Shown: positions 35,268 to 47,160 of the stretch, one piece after another | How the letters are laid out: each line of letters begins with the position of its first letter | Numbering within the stretch: the first letter of the stretch is position 1 | From: Coriaria nepalensis | Taxonomy: Eukaryota; Streptophyta; Magnoliopsida; Cucurbitales; Coriariaceae | Assembly: GCA_027186245.1 (NCBI GenBank) | Contig: CP114497.1 | Coordinates: 4,037,501-4,101,500 of the forward strand | Direction: 5' to 3' | DNA length: 64,000 nt | Notes under the pieces: generated by a model | What the model was told of the DNA's origin: nothing | What the model saw: the letters and a program-made list of their open reading frames with translations, nothing else | Database searches by the model: none | Position numbers and translations under genes: made by a program

Positions 35268-36110
35268 CTTTTTTTTTTTGGTTAGCAGCGCATCAAACTT
35301 TATTAATGAGAAAAAAGGATTTACACCCTAATATAAGGAGTACCACTCTTAATACACAGTCTAACAGGATGGGGGAGCTCAATCTCCTCATCATAAAAAA
35401 TAGACTGAGTAACAGCAGCATTAGCAAGAGCATCTGCCACGGCATATCACTTCCTAAACACATGCTCTAACCGTAAACTAAAAGAAAAATACCAAAATTT
35501 GATAGATAACCAAGAAGATCTATGCCTCCAATCTGGACATTCATTATTGATTGTTCGTACAGCCTTGAGAATCACTTTCAATAATCAAAGGATGTAAACC
35601 TTCCTTCATATCATATTGTATACCATAAAATAACCCATATATCTCTGCTTGGAAGCTATTAGAACAATCTAACACGAGCAAAAACACCCCGGAAACAACC
35701 TTGATCATCTCTGATTATACCACCACACGAAGAAAAACCCGAACTCCTTTTGTAAGACCCATCCACATTTAATTTAAATCATCCAAACTGTGGAACAAGC
35801 CACCTGCAAACAATCACCCTTCTCCTAGTAGGGATCCTCGGCACACAGTCCATATCCCGCAGCAAAGAAATATCAAGCCCATAAGATGATTTAACTCCTA
35901 TCAATACTCCATCAAGCTCTATGATCCAAGTACAAACCCTTTGAATAACGTTTTGGTGATGCAAAGCCAAACAATTATGATAAGCTTTGTTCCTACCATT
36001 CCATATTTCCCAACCCACCAATAACGGAATACAACGAGCCATAACATGCATATGCGCGAATTAGAAGGAAAAACATGCCACCAAAGAGCTAATTTATATC
36101 CCTCACCGGT
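35268..36110 (-). mobile_element. LINE fragment, 5'-truncated, RNase H end only
   Basis: The reverse strand starts near 36110. The piece 36051-35779 reads ARCIPLLVGWEIWNGRNKAY, equivalent to the IPLLICWEIW linker of the larger LINE. RNase H follows in broken frames (LNVDGSYK, SCGGIIRDDQG, then IESDS-like sequence near 35.58 kb). The 3' end runs into a T-run on the + strand (35268-35279), consistent with a poly(A) tail. 5' truncation with a tail is the usual outcome of target-primed reverse transcription. Confidence 0.7.
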
Positions 36111-37509
36111 TGAATATTATTCGAGCTTAATGAGCTAGTGAACGGTTCTATTTATTTACATAACTAATATATTTCATTACTTAACTGGAACATCAAACAT
36201 TTTTTCCTTTTTATCTCTCTATTCTTTCTCGACCATCAGTGATGGCTTGCCATTAGGGAAACTAGGCAAGCTCCCACGATTTATAAAATAAAAAAAAAAT
36301 AATTAAAAAAAAAAAAAAAGCGCAAATTTTAAATTTAAAAATAAATAAATAATTGATTAAGTTTTTTTTTATTATATTTTTAATATTAAGATTGATTTTA
36401 AGTATTAAGGTCCTAATTTTAAAATTTAAAAATATAAATATAAATATAACAAAATAATTTAAGACCTATTTTATTAATAAAGCCTATTTAATGAAAAAAA
36501 AAACCATAATTTTAAATTTAAAGATAAAAATAAAAAATCAATTGAATAGGTATATAAAAGTGTTTGAACTATATATATTGATAATTATTATTATTTATTG
36601 CTTAAGGAATATAGATAAATTTTTCTGAGTGCATAATGATTTTTTATAATAAAATGGATAAATTATATCCTTCATATTACTTTTTGAGTTATAAATAGTA
36701 TTATGATTCTTGTTATAAACAATAAGATAAGAAGTGATTGCTCGATTTTGAGAGACTCCGAATTTGAGTGTAAGAGAAAATGAAAATATATATTAACTTT
36801 TATCTTTTTTAAGCTTTATGTTGAGTTGGCCTTATTTACTATTATTACTCGCTTAGATCTTTGGTTAAGAACTTTTTCTCCCAAAAGTTTTTTACTCATC
36901 GCTTATATCTTCAATAATAATATTATTATCTTCCTTATTTAATTTAACGTATTTTTTTAAAAAATATCGGTCTCTAAATTTCGAAAATATTAATAATGGG
37001 TTTTGAAATACTACGAAAAAGAAAAAGCAAATACTGATAATATCTCTATTTGTAATATTATTAGAAATTTTTTTTCTTTGATATTTTTAAGTTTTCTTCT
37101 TAAAATGAGATATTTTGAATTAGGTAAGATTTTGGAAAATTTATTTCCTAATATTAAAGGAAAAAAAAAAAAAAACACACAACATATATCACCCACCATA
37201 CAGAAAAGAGAACATAAAAATAAGCAGCGGCAGAAAAGAAGCAGTACTAGTTCTTAAGACGCCTTGCATTTTATAACTGGCCTCTTTACCCTTTAGGAGA
37301 CAAAGACTGTGACTTTTAACATTATTTATTATCCTAATATTAAATGATTTAACTTGTTCATCATCTATTACGTCTTTGTTCTGAACAGAGAGCAGCATCA
37401 CCTCGATCTAAAGCATCTTTCATGTAAATTATATTGCACAAACCGGCAGACCAATAATTGAACCTTCATTAAAGCTTGATATTTATAACTCGTCATCAAA
37501 CCCAGTCAA

Positions 37510-37532
37510 ATATATATATATATATATATATA
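37510..37532. repeat. (TA)n microsatellite
   Basis: An uninterrupted TA run of about 11 units. Confidence 0.9.
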
Positions 37533-37685
37533 CAATTAAAAAAACATCTTTCCACTACATTACCCTTTTTCTCCATTATCTTATATTATTAAAAGTTGGT
37601 AAGAGAAATGATAAAAGTTATTTGATTCAATGGGCCTAGTCAGAATCACACCACTGCCAACCTGGGATTCTCTTAATAAGTTTCA

Positions 37686-37686
37686 A

Positions 37687-37718
<32 letters not shown>

Positions 37719-37719
37719 C
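37686..37719. repeat. (TA)n followed by poly(T)
   Basis: About eight TA units run directly into about 17 T. Confidence 0.85.
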
Positions 37720-38760
37720 AATTATTATAATAAATTGCGATAATATGCAACAGAAGCTTCTATGTTTGGTTAACAGCTGATAGTTACATGAGCCCAAGAT
37801 AAGCCAGAAATTATGGCAGACAGAAAGCTGAGATAAGATAAACCAACTGTCCTAATCATTCTAATTAGACTTTTTTTTTTCCTTCTTTCTTTGTTTTAAG
37901 AAGAAAAAAACAATACAAAGTGCATCATCAGATTATTATACAGCTGGTTACAACAAAACTAAGAATCAAATCTATCAGATTATTATGCAAGTTTTAGTGT
38001 TGAATTGACATGATATGACCCAACCCCCCCTAGCTAGTTATCGATTATGATAATTAATTATGACATCTAAAAATTATTTTTACCATTAAAATGTCAGATT
38101 TTTATTAGGATCAATCTGATTATGTAATTATGAGACCGAATTTATCTAAAAATTAGTGTGTAAAAATTGTATTTTAATCGATACAATTAAAAAAATATAT
38201 GAGAAATAAAACAAATGTGTTACTGTCATGTACGCTGCAGAAAGCAGTTGGGTCTAACCATTTCCAAATTAAATCTAACCATGATTACTTAATTGGCATT
38301 GTCTAATATTACTTAATTACCGTACAAATTCAATCATATTATATACATATATGCCTTTTATTATATGATACAAAATTACAAATTAAAGACGTCACACAGG
38401 ATTGAAATGAAAATTTGAGCAAGTAAACCTCTCTTCAAATAAATATCTAATTATATAGTGTTGTCTTACAAATATTGCTTCTGGGAATTTTACAACAAAC
38501 AAACAATAAAAGGGAAAGAAAGAGCAAAACAAAATGATGAATGATGGAGGGAAAAATGATTAGTATTCTCCCTTCAAATAATGTCTTCTATATACAAAGC
38601 TAACTGCAGTTTAATCAAGAGTGAGGTAGGAGTGAATGATCGATCAGAGTTTCATTAGTGAAACCGCAATTTTGTTAATATTTAGTGCGGTCTGTTTTAA
38701 ATTTTCTGCGTCTAAACGCAAACTTAACTCGGAGCTTAAACTAGCTGTGCAATTGCAATC

Positions 38761-38823
38761 CTATTGTTGCCCGAACCCCATTTGTACAATACTTTGCAGG
38801 TCATCCTCGCCAAATTTTGTGTA
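38761..38823 (-). CDS. Terminal micro-exon (exon 7) of the bHLH gene
   Basis: On the reverse strand a pyrimidine-rich stretch and AATAG precede TACACAAAATTTGGCGAG. The exon encodes 20 residues, [20 protein letters not shown], then TAG. The donor in exon 6 is CAG|GTCCAC at 38949/38948, and the 125-bp intron keeps phase 0. The acidic [10 protein letters not shown] signature is a known C-terminal feature of this bHLH group, which is why I prefer this model over the unspliced end VHS-stop. Confidence 0.85.
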   Translation of the reverse strand, partial: YTKFGEDDLQSIVQMGFGQQ

Positions 38824-40929
38824 CTATTTACGGTAAGAGAAGAGGAAAAAAGAACAGAGTTAGGCAATTACACAAAGAAACTGGAAGAAATGAGTGATGG
38901 AGGAATTAATGCAATTGAAATTGGCGGCAAATAAAATTAGGAGTGGACCTGACTAGCACTTGCAGTAGTAAATCTATTGATTTGTGGTAATACTTGCATT
39001 GGATGATTATCATGTACTGCCGCAGCGTCTAACGGGTCAAACACCGAGCAATTTGCCGTTTGACCGTTTAGAATTGCCTTTTGGAGTGGCGGATTTGGCC
39101 ATGACTGGTGGCTGTAAAAACTGCTACTAGGCGTTGGGTCTAGACAAGGCAAGGAGGGGTTGCTTGATTGATGAAACTGAGAAAGAAAACAAAAATCCCA
39201 CATCAGAAAGTACTTGATAAAGAAAAGAAAAAGAAGAAAGAGGCTCCACCCAATTTGGTAAAAAAGTTGAAAAAGAAGAAGAAAGAAACATTACTTCTTT
39301 TGGGATTAATAAAGCATCCCCATTACAATCTAGATTAGTATTTACCGAAGCCAACTTCATAGAAAGGAACTGCACGCATTAGATTTAAAAAAAAAAAAAA
39401 AAGGAATTAGAAAAAGAAGATTAAAAATGAATGAATCGATCGGATATTTGATATGTGACCGTTAATCAAAATGATAATCTTACCTCGACCTGATGTTGTA
39501 ATGACTGGACGTAATTTATAATCTCGTCAAGCATTAGTGCTTTTCCAGTCACCTAAATTGTAGATATCACAAAAGAAGAGAAGTTGGCCTTAGATAAAAA
39601 CTTAACAAGCCAGCTTTTTTCCTTTTATTTTTTATTATTTTTTATTATTTTTTATTATTTTTTATTATTTTTTATATTTTGTGGGGGTGAATACCTTATT
39701 GCAGCCAGGTACTATATCTTGAAGAACTTTCATTCGTTCACTAATCTTCTCTCTTCTGACCTAAGACAAATTACCCATTCAAGAAGTCAACGCGATGAAC
39801 TCAACTTAAAACCCGAGAGCGAATGAAGTGAGAGAGAGAGAGAGAGAGGGAGGGATTCTTAATTACTCTTTCTGCAAGACTATGGCTATCAGTAGCTTGA
39901 CCCCTTCTCGCTCTAACATGAATGTAGTCCTTTGGAGCTTCTAGAGGCTTGGGGTTTGACTTTGTTTCTTCGTCCTTTTCATCCTCTGCAGCAGGACCAG
40001 AATTCTCCTCTGCTTTCATTCCTTTCTGATTTTGATCACTTGCCTTGTAACGCTTTTTTGCACTTGAAGTATCATCGACTTCACCCACCTAAAATGAAAA
40101 TGAGACATAATCACTATCGCCTTCCCAATTCTACCAACCACTAAATAATAAATGAGAAATACGAAGGTGAATCAATTCTACCAGTTACCTTCGTTAGATT
40201 AGCAGATGGGGATGGGGAAATTAGCTCTTTCACTTTTCCTTTATGGACTCCTTTCCTCTTTCTCGAATTCAAGTCGTTGGAGTATTTCAACGACGTCGTT
40301 TCCCCTCCTTCCGGAATTTGCTCAGAGAGTGTGGATTGCTCTCGACAAGTATTACTATTTGACCCAAGGGCTTGAAGCGAAGGAGTGCTCGAAACACGAG
40401 TCAGCTTGCCACTATCAGCCATTATTGGGTAAGATCCGTAAGGCAGCGATAATTCACTGTTATTCGACCCGAATCCGGTTGTGGTCCGACCATCAAAACT
40501 CCTACTGCCAAATCGCGAGAATCTTGCCGCCCTCACTGCAAATCCAGGATCAGCTGAGAATACTTCAACGCTAGTAGAAGTCAGTGGCGCGGGCATTGGG
40601 GTTTCTACGCTCTGTATGCTTTCTCTTATCGGAAAATTCATTTTCGGTGCAGGAGGAGGAGAAGAATTTCCCAACTTTCCTATCAACTCCCTGATCAGGA
40701 AGCTCCCATTGGAGATATTATTAGAAAAGATGGAGTCGTAGTGGATGCTGACCTTGTCAGAGTTTGGATTGAGCTCAGAGTAATCGGAGGAAGAATTGAG
40801 CTCGGAATTGGGTTGGATTTCTTCCATGGCAGATGAAATGAGTTGCTGCCACGTGGGCAGTGAGGGAGTTGACTCGAAATGCAGAGTTTGTGGTGGATTT
40901 CCAGTGTTTGCGAAAAACTCGTTCTCCAT
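38761..40929 (-). CDS. bHLH transcription factor, bHLH62/78-CIB type, seven exons
   Basis: A nuclear DNA-binding factor of plant bHLH subfamily XII. Proteins of this type bind E/G-box DNA as dimers and act in growth or light responses; the role here is inferred. Exons on the reverse strand: 40929-40189, 40088-39867, 39760-39695, 39552-39484, 39369-39295, 39176-38949 and 38823-38761. All junctions are GT-AG and in phase 0, giving 487 residues. Residues 1-247 are a Ser/Pro-rich N-terminus. The basic region ([20 protein letters not shown], across exons 2-3) has the H-x3-E-x3-R contacts. Helix-loop-helix follows: [20 protein letters not shown], then [15 protein letters not shown], then VEFLSMKL. 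The C-terminal exon encodes [17 protein letters not shown], a motif conserved in the family. The start has a good context (A at -3, G at +4). Without the last splice, translation would stop at 38937. Exons 3-5 of 66, 69 and 75 bp are usual for this domain. Confidence 0.93.
39624..39674. repeat. 10-bp tandem repeat in bHLH intron 3
   Basis: About five copies of TTTTTATTAT on the + strand inside the intron between exons 3 and 4, close to the exon 3 donor. It is likely to vary in length between individuals and shows no sign of affecting the splice sites. Confidence 0.9.
39830..39850. repeat. (GA)n microsatellite in bHLH intron 2
   Basis: About nine GA units 17 bp from the exon 2 donor. On the sense strand it is a CT run at the start of the intron. 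Confidence 0.9.
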
Positions 40930-41180
40930 GATTGTAATGTAAGAAAGGAGATGAATTCAGTGAAGCAATTTAAGAGGAGAGAGAGGGAGAGGGAGAGGGA
41001 GAGGGAAGAGATCCAGAAAGGGGAAGGGAAATGATGGGTCGGGTAGAGAAGAAGTTAAATAAGCGAAAAAGAGAAAAAGAAAACGATGGTTTGACCATTT
41101 TATCCATGCATGTAAAAATTCTTCCTCCCTCTCCGTAAAAGGCGGAAAGCGAGGGATTTGCCGGGCCTCGGACGTCAATG
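40930..41180 (-). promoter_or_regulatory. Putative 5' leader and core promoter of bHLH gene
   Basis: On the sense strand a long CT-rich tract (40976-41012) lies just before the start codon, as in many plant 5' leaders. A weak TATA-like CTTATTTAAC occurs at 41054-41063, and an RY-type CATGCATG at 41106-41113. An ACGT-core GGACGTC lies at 41169-41175. These are motif matches only. The reverse-strand 73-codon frame here is taken as leader, not as a protein. Confidence 0.4.
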
Positions 41181-42420
41181 CATCGCGAAGTTCATCATCT
41201 CCTTCCTCTGACCTCTATCCTGTGTCTTTGAATAATCAGGTAGTACTAGACTACTAGTATACAGCTTACAGCTTAGTACTTGCTACCTATTAGGAAGATT
41301 CTATCTATGGGCTGGGAAGGTGCTGTTCTCGGTATTTTTAACAAATATTATATTCTTTTTAGCCAAAAGAGAAAACTAATATTATTATAGTGTGTTTATT
41401 ATTTTCACTTTCACATATTTTCTGTATAATAAAATTTAGGATTATGAATTGAACCATTGGTTATAACATTTCCATATCATTATTTATAAATATGATTAAT
41501 TTAAATATTAAAAAAAATAATCAAAATTAAATAATATTCTATTATTATTATTATATCGAACTTTCCGATCTAAACGATTTTTGTTAATAATTTAAATAAG
41601 AGATTTAGAACTTCGCTCTATTTTCATTTTCACTCTTTTCGGTGGAGAATTTGTTTTGTTTTACTTTCTTTGCGATATGTGAGCAGCCATGGTCCCGCAT
41701 AAATCTTCAGGATCCTTTTATTTGTTCGCTTATTACCTATCTTTGTTCTCACTAGTTAATGGGTTCTTGGCCGGCTACTATTTATGTTTTGACCGTTCCA
41801 AAGAGTATTTTAATGCATTGACTACTCCAATTCTATATACTATATATATATATAATATACAATATTGCAGTTTTATTTTTATTTAGTTTTTTTGGGTAAT
41901 ATATATATACTATACAGTATTGTAGCTTTGTTTTTATTTAATAGTCAAGAGTCTTATGGGTAATGGAGATTTGATTTTTTTGGGGATTTTAATAATTTGT
42001 TTGCATTTTATTAAAGTTTTAAAATTAAATATATATAAAAATAGAGAAATTATAATTAATTCTTAAACTTGGTATCAATTATAATAAATACTTTAAAATT
42101 TATATAATTATAACCAATATCCTATTAAGAAAATAAATTATAATAAATACCTTAAAGTTGACTTCAATGGTTGCAAATATTGATTCTTCCCATTATTTAC
42201 TTGTTGGTTCTCTTTCTTTTATTCAAGACTCTGATGATACTTAGTATTGTACGAGCAACCAAACTTACCATTATTTTAAATGAAAGTCTCCACATGATAG
42301 ATACATAACGATCGTATGGACATTGATTATCTATTTTTAACCCATCCCACTCTAACCTATTTAACCCACCTATTAATCCTCTATCCTCCTCTTTTTTTAA
42401 CCCCTTTTTTTAATTATTAT
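41181..42420. other. AT-rich DNA upstream of the bHLH gene
   Basis: No supported gene. A 65-codon forward frame at 41689 starts with a plausible N-terminus but runs into a TA-rich microsatellite and matches nothing I know. TA-rich tracts lie at 41836-41870 and 41900-41920. Confidence 0.4.
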
Positions 42421-43247
42421 TTTTTTTTCCAGAGCTATGATTGACGATTGGATTGGAGTCATAGTCCAATTTATGAATAGACCAGCTCTTGATAGAGAAG
42501 TTTTGAAATAAATATAAGTATATTTTTGAGATATCGGTTAAGTTTTGGCATAGAGAATGTGAGATATCAATGAGTTATGAGAGATGTCGGTCTGTCAAGG
42601 TGAGATACTAGTTTGTCTTGGCATAGAAGAATTAGGGATGCCGATCTGTATTGGCAGAAGGAAACTTAGTCCCCAAGTTAATTAATTAAGGATAATCATA
42701 GTATATTAAAATTGTACAGTTATCAGTATAATAAGGAGTATGTTATAACTGCATAGTACAGTTAAGACAGAAGGGACGTGGCTTCCTCAGCTCACCCTCA
42801 TTCTATCCAATCGTAAAGATAAGATAGAAGGATAAATATCTTATGTAGGTCTTCCAATCATCACCTACAGTACGATCAGAAGTGATCATTGACAGCTACT
42901 AAAGTAGGAAAGATTGCTCCTTCTTAGTTCTAGTATTATAAGAGTTAGGAAGTTGCTGAACATTTTGTAGTTCATAGGAAAAAATTGAGTGAAGCTCATA
43001 ACTTCCTTTCTTCTTCCATAATCTGGGATCGTAGAAAGCGAAAGTACGGATTCTAATACAGAGACAATACCAGCTGAAGGATACCGCTGGTAAGAACCGA
43101 TTCTATTTCTTTTGGCTTGAAGTCGTTAGTTTTGATGTTAGATCGAAAATAAGAGTAGAATCTGTAAGGTATAAGATATAAGATGAAATCAAGGTTCAGG
43201 CGTCTTACTAGGTTAACAAGGTATGAATGGGTTGAGGTTTAGATGCA

Positions 43248-43440
43248 GGGTCGATGCCTTTAAGAGGCAAAGGGTCGACAGGACGATACCTATAATGTAC
43301 AAAGAGGCACGACGAGGTCGACGCCTATAATATACAAAGGGGGTAGATGTCAACTCCCTTAATATGCAAAGGGTTGAAAGGTCGATGCCTTCAATAGGAA
43401 AAGGGGTCGATGGGGTCGACGCCCACAGTATAAGAAATCA
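43248..43440. repeat. ~33-bp degenerate minisatellite, six units
   Basis: Units of the form GGTCGAYGCCTWYAATATRCAAAGG start near 43249, 43283, 43317, 43348, 43380 and 43414 (31-34 bp apart). Further single units recur near 43729-43780. GTCGA and GGTCGATGCC words dominate. Confidence 0.75.
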
Positions 43441-43477
43441 ACCTAAGATCGAGAACTCAATCATGCTTCTGTCTTTC

Positions 43478-43640
43478 TAGACAGAGAACTCGGTCTGGAT
43501 CGGGAACTCAAATCGAAAAACAGTATATGAGGTCTCGATCTGGGAGAGAAGGAATGCCCTTGGTCTGAATTGGGAACTCAGATCGAGAGACATTATATTA
43601 GGTCTCAGTCTATGAAGGAAAATTGGAAACCTCGGTCTGA
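43478..43640. repeat. ~80-bp tandem duplication
   Basis: GGTCTGGATCGGGAACTCA (43490) to GAGGTCTCGATCTGGGAGAGA is followed by GGTCTGAATTGGGAACTCA (43561) to TAGGTCTCAGTCTATGAAGG. Two units, diverged by scattered transitions. Confidence 0.7.
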
Positions 43641-45389
43641 GAAGAAGAAGTGCTTTTGACATGTTGCGTGTAGAGTCGACGACCTAACGCTAGGAATAAG
43701 TCTACTAAGTCGAAGGGTCGATGGTCAACGCCTCAACGCTTCGACTATGCTCGATACCTCAAATATACAAAATATTACCTAGGGTCTACGGGGTCGATGA
43801 AGTCGTTGGTCTACGAGTCCACAGGTCAAAGTCTACCATAACAGCAATAGAGACCTTAATTTAAGCTCCATAAAAGAATGATTAGGACTTGAGAAAGAGA
43901 TATGAAAGATAGTTTATCTATTTTAGTAAATTCAATTGCCTTTGACATCCTTATTAATTGTGTGTCCATTTTTGCTTGTTTATATACTTAGATCCATTAG
44001 AGAAGCATCTCTCCATGCCATTTGGTGTCTGAACAGATTAGGGCCAACATATATTAAATGTAAGTGATTAGTACATCACGCTAGTTTTTAAATGGCTTTT
44101 AAGTTATTAAAAGATGTTTATGTTTTTTCATAATTTATTCACTGTCTTTTTGAAAATGCTTCTGTTATTTTATGGTTTTTTTCATACAATGATGATTGCT
44201 GAAGGTTATTGAATTTGAATGAAGATTTCATGAATCTAAGCTCTATAAACTGTTTTATACAACAATAGGATTGAAATAAGAATTTTAAAGGTATATGCCT
44301 TATGCTTAGTAAGCAAAGTATGGTATGGATTTAAAGTGCATGTAGTTTAGGATAGGACCTCATTCCAACATTGGCTTTGCTGGACTATGTGTACATAGTA
44401 GTTCATGTTATGGATTATGATTAACTGCGTGGCAGGGTATGTTAAAGGGAGAACTGCTCCTTTAAGAACTATCCCACGGGTGATGGAGACAAAGGTGACG
44501 CATGACCTTTTGGCCCCTTACGTAAAAACTTTTTGTGAAGTGTTAATGGGAGCAAAGTGTCACGGGGTTACCTCTTGTGTCCCAAGAGGGAGCAAGGTGC
44601 CACGGGGGCCACTTCTTGACTCCTACACTCAATGTTTGTGAATGATATATGTATATGTACACTGATTATGAATGATATACATTCGCTGATTTTTATGACC
44701 TTTTTGTTTTTGAAACTAATATAAGTATATTCAAGTATATGCTAAAAGTTTGAATGGAATGATATGTCTCAATGACTTTAAAACACGATTGTGAATCTAT
44801 GTTGCTTTATGAAACTACATTGTTGAAACCATTTGACGAATCCTATCTTTATCGGTTTTAACCCATAGCATGCTATAGTTATTATTCACCAAGTTTTATA
44901 CTCAATCCTCATTTTATTGAAAACCTTTTTATATTAGAGAAGGATTTTAGAGTCTTTAAGGGGCTACTTACCGATTACCCAGTAGGGCTTAGGTAATTCT
45001 CTATCTAGATAGCATTTTGGTGTAGTATTAGTCGCTTTACTATATATTTGGATAGAAAATGTAATAACACAATAGATGACAAATATAGTACCTATATAAG
45101 TTATATTTCCACTTCTGTGCTTAGCACAAATTCGGTTTATGTAGACTGTTTGGATTGTAAGTACTAGTTTATGATGAAATGAAATAATCTTTGAGTCTAG
45201 ATATATTTCACGTGTTCCAACATATAAAAGTAAGACAAGTAAGAGGCTTGTGAGGGCCACGTAACCATAGATTCCTCACATACGAGTTTCTAGGTATCTT
45301 CGGTTACGTAGTTCTCACGCCGATCATGGATCTGGTAAATCAGGTCGTAACAATGTTAGTTATCAAATTTTCAATTATTATCAAATTCA

Positions 45390-46560
45390 AACTTTTAATG
45401 ACTCATTCTCCTCCTATAATTTTATACATTGGTTAGTGGACTTGGATAAATATATTCATTATCTTCTTATTATTTTTGAAGAAAGAAAAGACCCTATGGA
45501 AGAAAAACTTGGTAGATATGTAGCTTGTTGGTAGAGTAAATTATAACATCGAAGAACTAGTGAAGGAAAACTTCGAAACTTTAGGGAAAAGAGTTGTCAC
45601 AATCTTAGCGAAAAAAGAAAAAAAATTCTGATCAATGTGATGTTATCTTTGTTAGTTAGAATTAGCTATGAATTTATTTTTTGCATATTATGATAAATAT
45701 TATCTTGATGATTCATATTCAAATTTAGGGAAAAATCAAGAAAAATCTTCAAATGAAGATTTAGAATATTATATATGGATATTCAAGATAAATAAGTTTT
45801 TAACAAAGATACGAATGTAATTAGAGAAATGGATTGAAGGAAATTTGATTGAAAAGGCTATCAATGAAATTTCGCAGGAAGATTGCAAAATTCAAAATCA
45901 AGATGAAGATATTGAAGAAAATGTCAAAATCAATGAAGTTGATATAAGTAAAATATTACGGGTGGAGAAGATTGATGAAGTCCCTAAACTTGAGGGTCAT
46001 TTGAAATTTATAAATATTGTGCACGTTAATTTCTTTGGTGCTAAAAATTTTGATTAAATTCTAATGTGCAGCCTTTCATCGAAATTGCAAACTACTTGAA
46101 GATTCAAGAGTCGATATTTGGGAAGAATGTAGAAATTGATTTCATCAATATTTTGAAGATCGCTAAATACTCAAAACAATTTTTCATTTGGGATGAAAGA
46201 TTTTAATATTCAAGTGAAAATTCAAGGATGAGTTATTTTGACGTGGAGGAGAATGATTAGAAATGAGATCTGAGTTATTTTTATATGTTTATTAGTTTTA
46301 AGGATGTTTCATAGTTTTATTGTATTTGAGGTATGGTGATAATTTGTTAGGATTTTATTTTATTATATTTAATTAATCAGGAGTCTTAATCATTAAGTTT
46401 TCATAGGGTTTTAGTTGTGTCTCTTCGTGTACTTTAAACATATACTTTGTGGTTTTTTATTGGCATCTTTGAATTAATAAAAATATTGATTTTCTTCTTT
46501 GGTGGGTTCCAGCGATTAGTGGATTCTAGTGTTTATCACGTTCCAATTCAAGCGTAATTG
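45390..46560 (+). other. Retrotransposon-like 3' region, decayed
   Basis: A forward frame 45845-46057 (70 codons, acidic) has no recognised domain. Downstream TGAGTTATTTTGACGTGGAG and the AT-rich run with AATAAAAAT (46477), ending near CGTAATTGAGCAAACACCC, have the character of a gypsy 3' end and LTR. No terminus could be fixed. Confidence 0.35.
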
Positions 46561-46662
46561 AGCAAACACCCAATTCACATGTTTATGAACGAGAATTTTC
46601 TTTCTTTCTTCTTTTCTTTTCGCACTTATATGCTGTGTCACCATTGAGGAAAGAAGCCATAG

Positions 46663-47160
46663 CCATGTCTTATTTATTTCGATTCTATCTTTTCATCCTC
46701 GATTTCATTCTAAATGAAGAGAAAAATGTGGCATTCTCATTCCTATTTTTCTTCTTCTTCTTCTTTGACGAGGCTAAGAAATCTAGCTAGAAAAGTATCG
46801 AAGAAAACAAAATCGGAAAGTTATTATGGCACATGTCTTTTCTATTTCAACCCTCTCCTTTCATCGTCGATTTTGTTCTACATGAAGAGAAAAATATAGT
46901 CTTATCGTTCCTCTTATTCTTGTTCTTCCTCTTCGATGAGGCCAAGAAATCTTGCCAGAAAAAGACTTAAGAAAATGAAATCGGAAAGTTATTATGGCAC
47001 ATGTCTTCTTGATTTCAACCCTATCCTTCCATCATCGATTTCATTCTACACGAATAGAAAAATACGGCCTTCTCGTTCTTCTCCGTCTTCTTTGATGAGG
47101 CCAAGAAATCAAATCAGAAAAGGAAGGAAGAAAATGAAATTGAAAAGTTATTAAGGCTTC
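46663..47160 (+). repeat. 168-bp tandem repeat with conserved open frame, three units
   Basis: The landmark ATGAAGAGAAAAATG and its equivalents lie at 46714, 46882 and 47050, exactly 168 bp (56 codons) apart. All three units are in one frame. Unit content is hydrophobic SSISFY, then basic RK, a Ser-rich run, RxRNLARK, KK, and KSESYYGTCL. The third unit lacks 9 bp, i.e. three codons. Only one stop (TAG at 46897 in unit two, TGG or CGG in the others) and one before unit one break the frame. The product is unknown to me. Confidence 0.8.

Larger units (their letters stand above)
36111..38530. other. AT-rich intergenic DNA downstream of the bHLH gene
   Basis: No supported gene. Short frames here are low-complexity (Lys/Asn/Phe-rich). 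36230-36560 starts with CAGTGATGGCTTGCCATTAG, reminiscent of the ends of some hAT-type non-autonomous elements, but no second terminus was found. Microsatellites at 37510-37532 (TA) and 37686-37719 (TA then T) lie here. Confidence 0.45.
42430..45354 (+). mobile_element. LTR-like DNA, probably gypsy, boundaries unsure
   Basis: A GC-richer, non-coding, repeat-rich block quite unlike its AT-rich flanks. It contains a 33-bp minisatellite (43248-43440), an 80-bp duplication (43478-43640) and a 40-bp duplication (44548-44627, GGGAGCAARGTGYCACGGGG). The end TCAGGTCGTAACA at 45342-45354 resembles the terminus of gypsy LTRs. No PBS follows, so it may be a solo or broken LTR. The 78-codon frame at 44405 spans the 40-bp duplication and is not considered a gene. 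Confidence 0.45.

Noticed and set aside
37003..37257. Forward frame of 84 codons
   Set aside because: Lys/Asn-rich translation of AT-rich DNA containing a poly(A) run.
40206..40741. Forward frames of 122 and 86 codons
   Set aside because: They are antisense to exon 1 of the bHLH gene.
41689..41886. Forward frame of 65 codons with hydrophobic N-terminus
   Set aside because: It runs into a TA-rich microsatellite and has no recognised similarity. Chance frame more likely.
44405..44641. Forward frame of 78 codons
   Set aside because: It spans a 40-bp tandem duplication in LTR-like DNA, with no domain.
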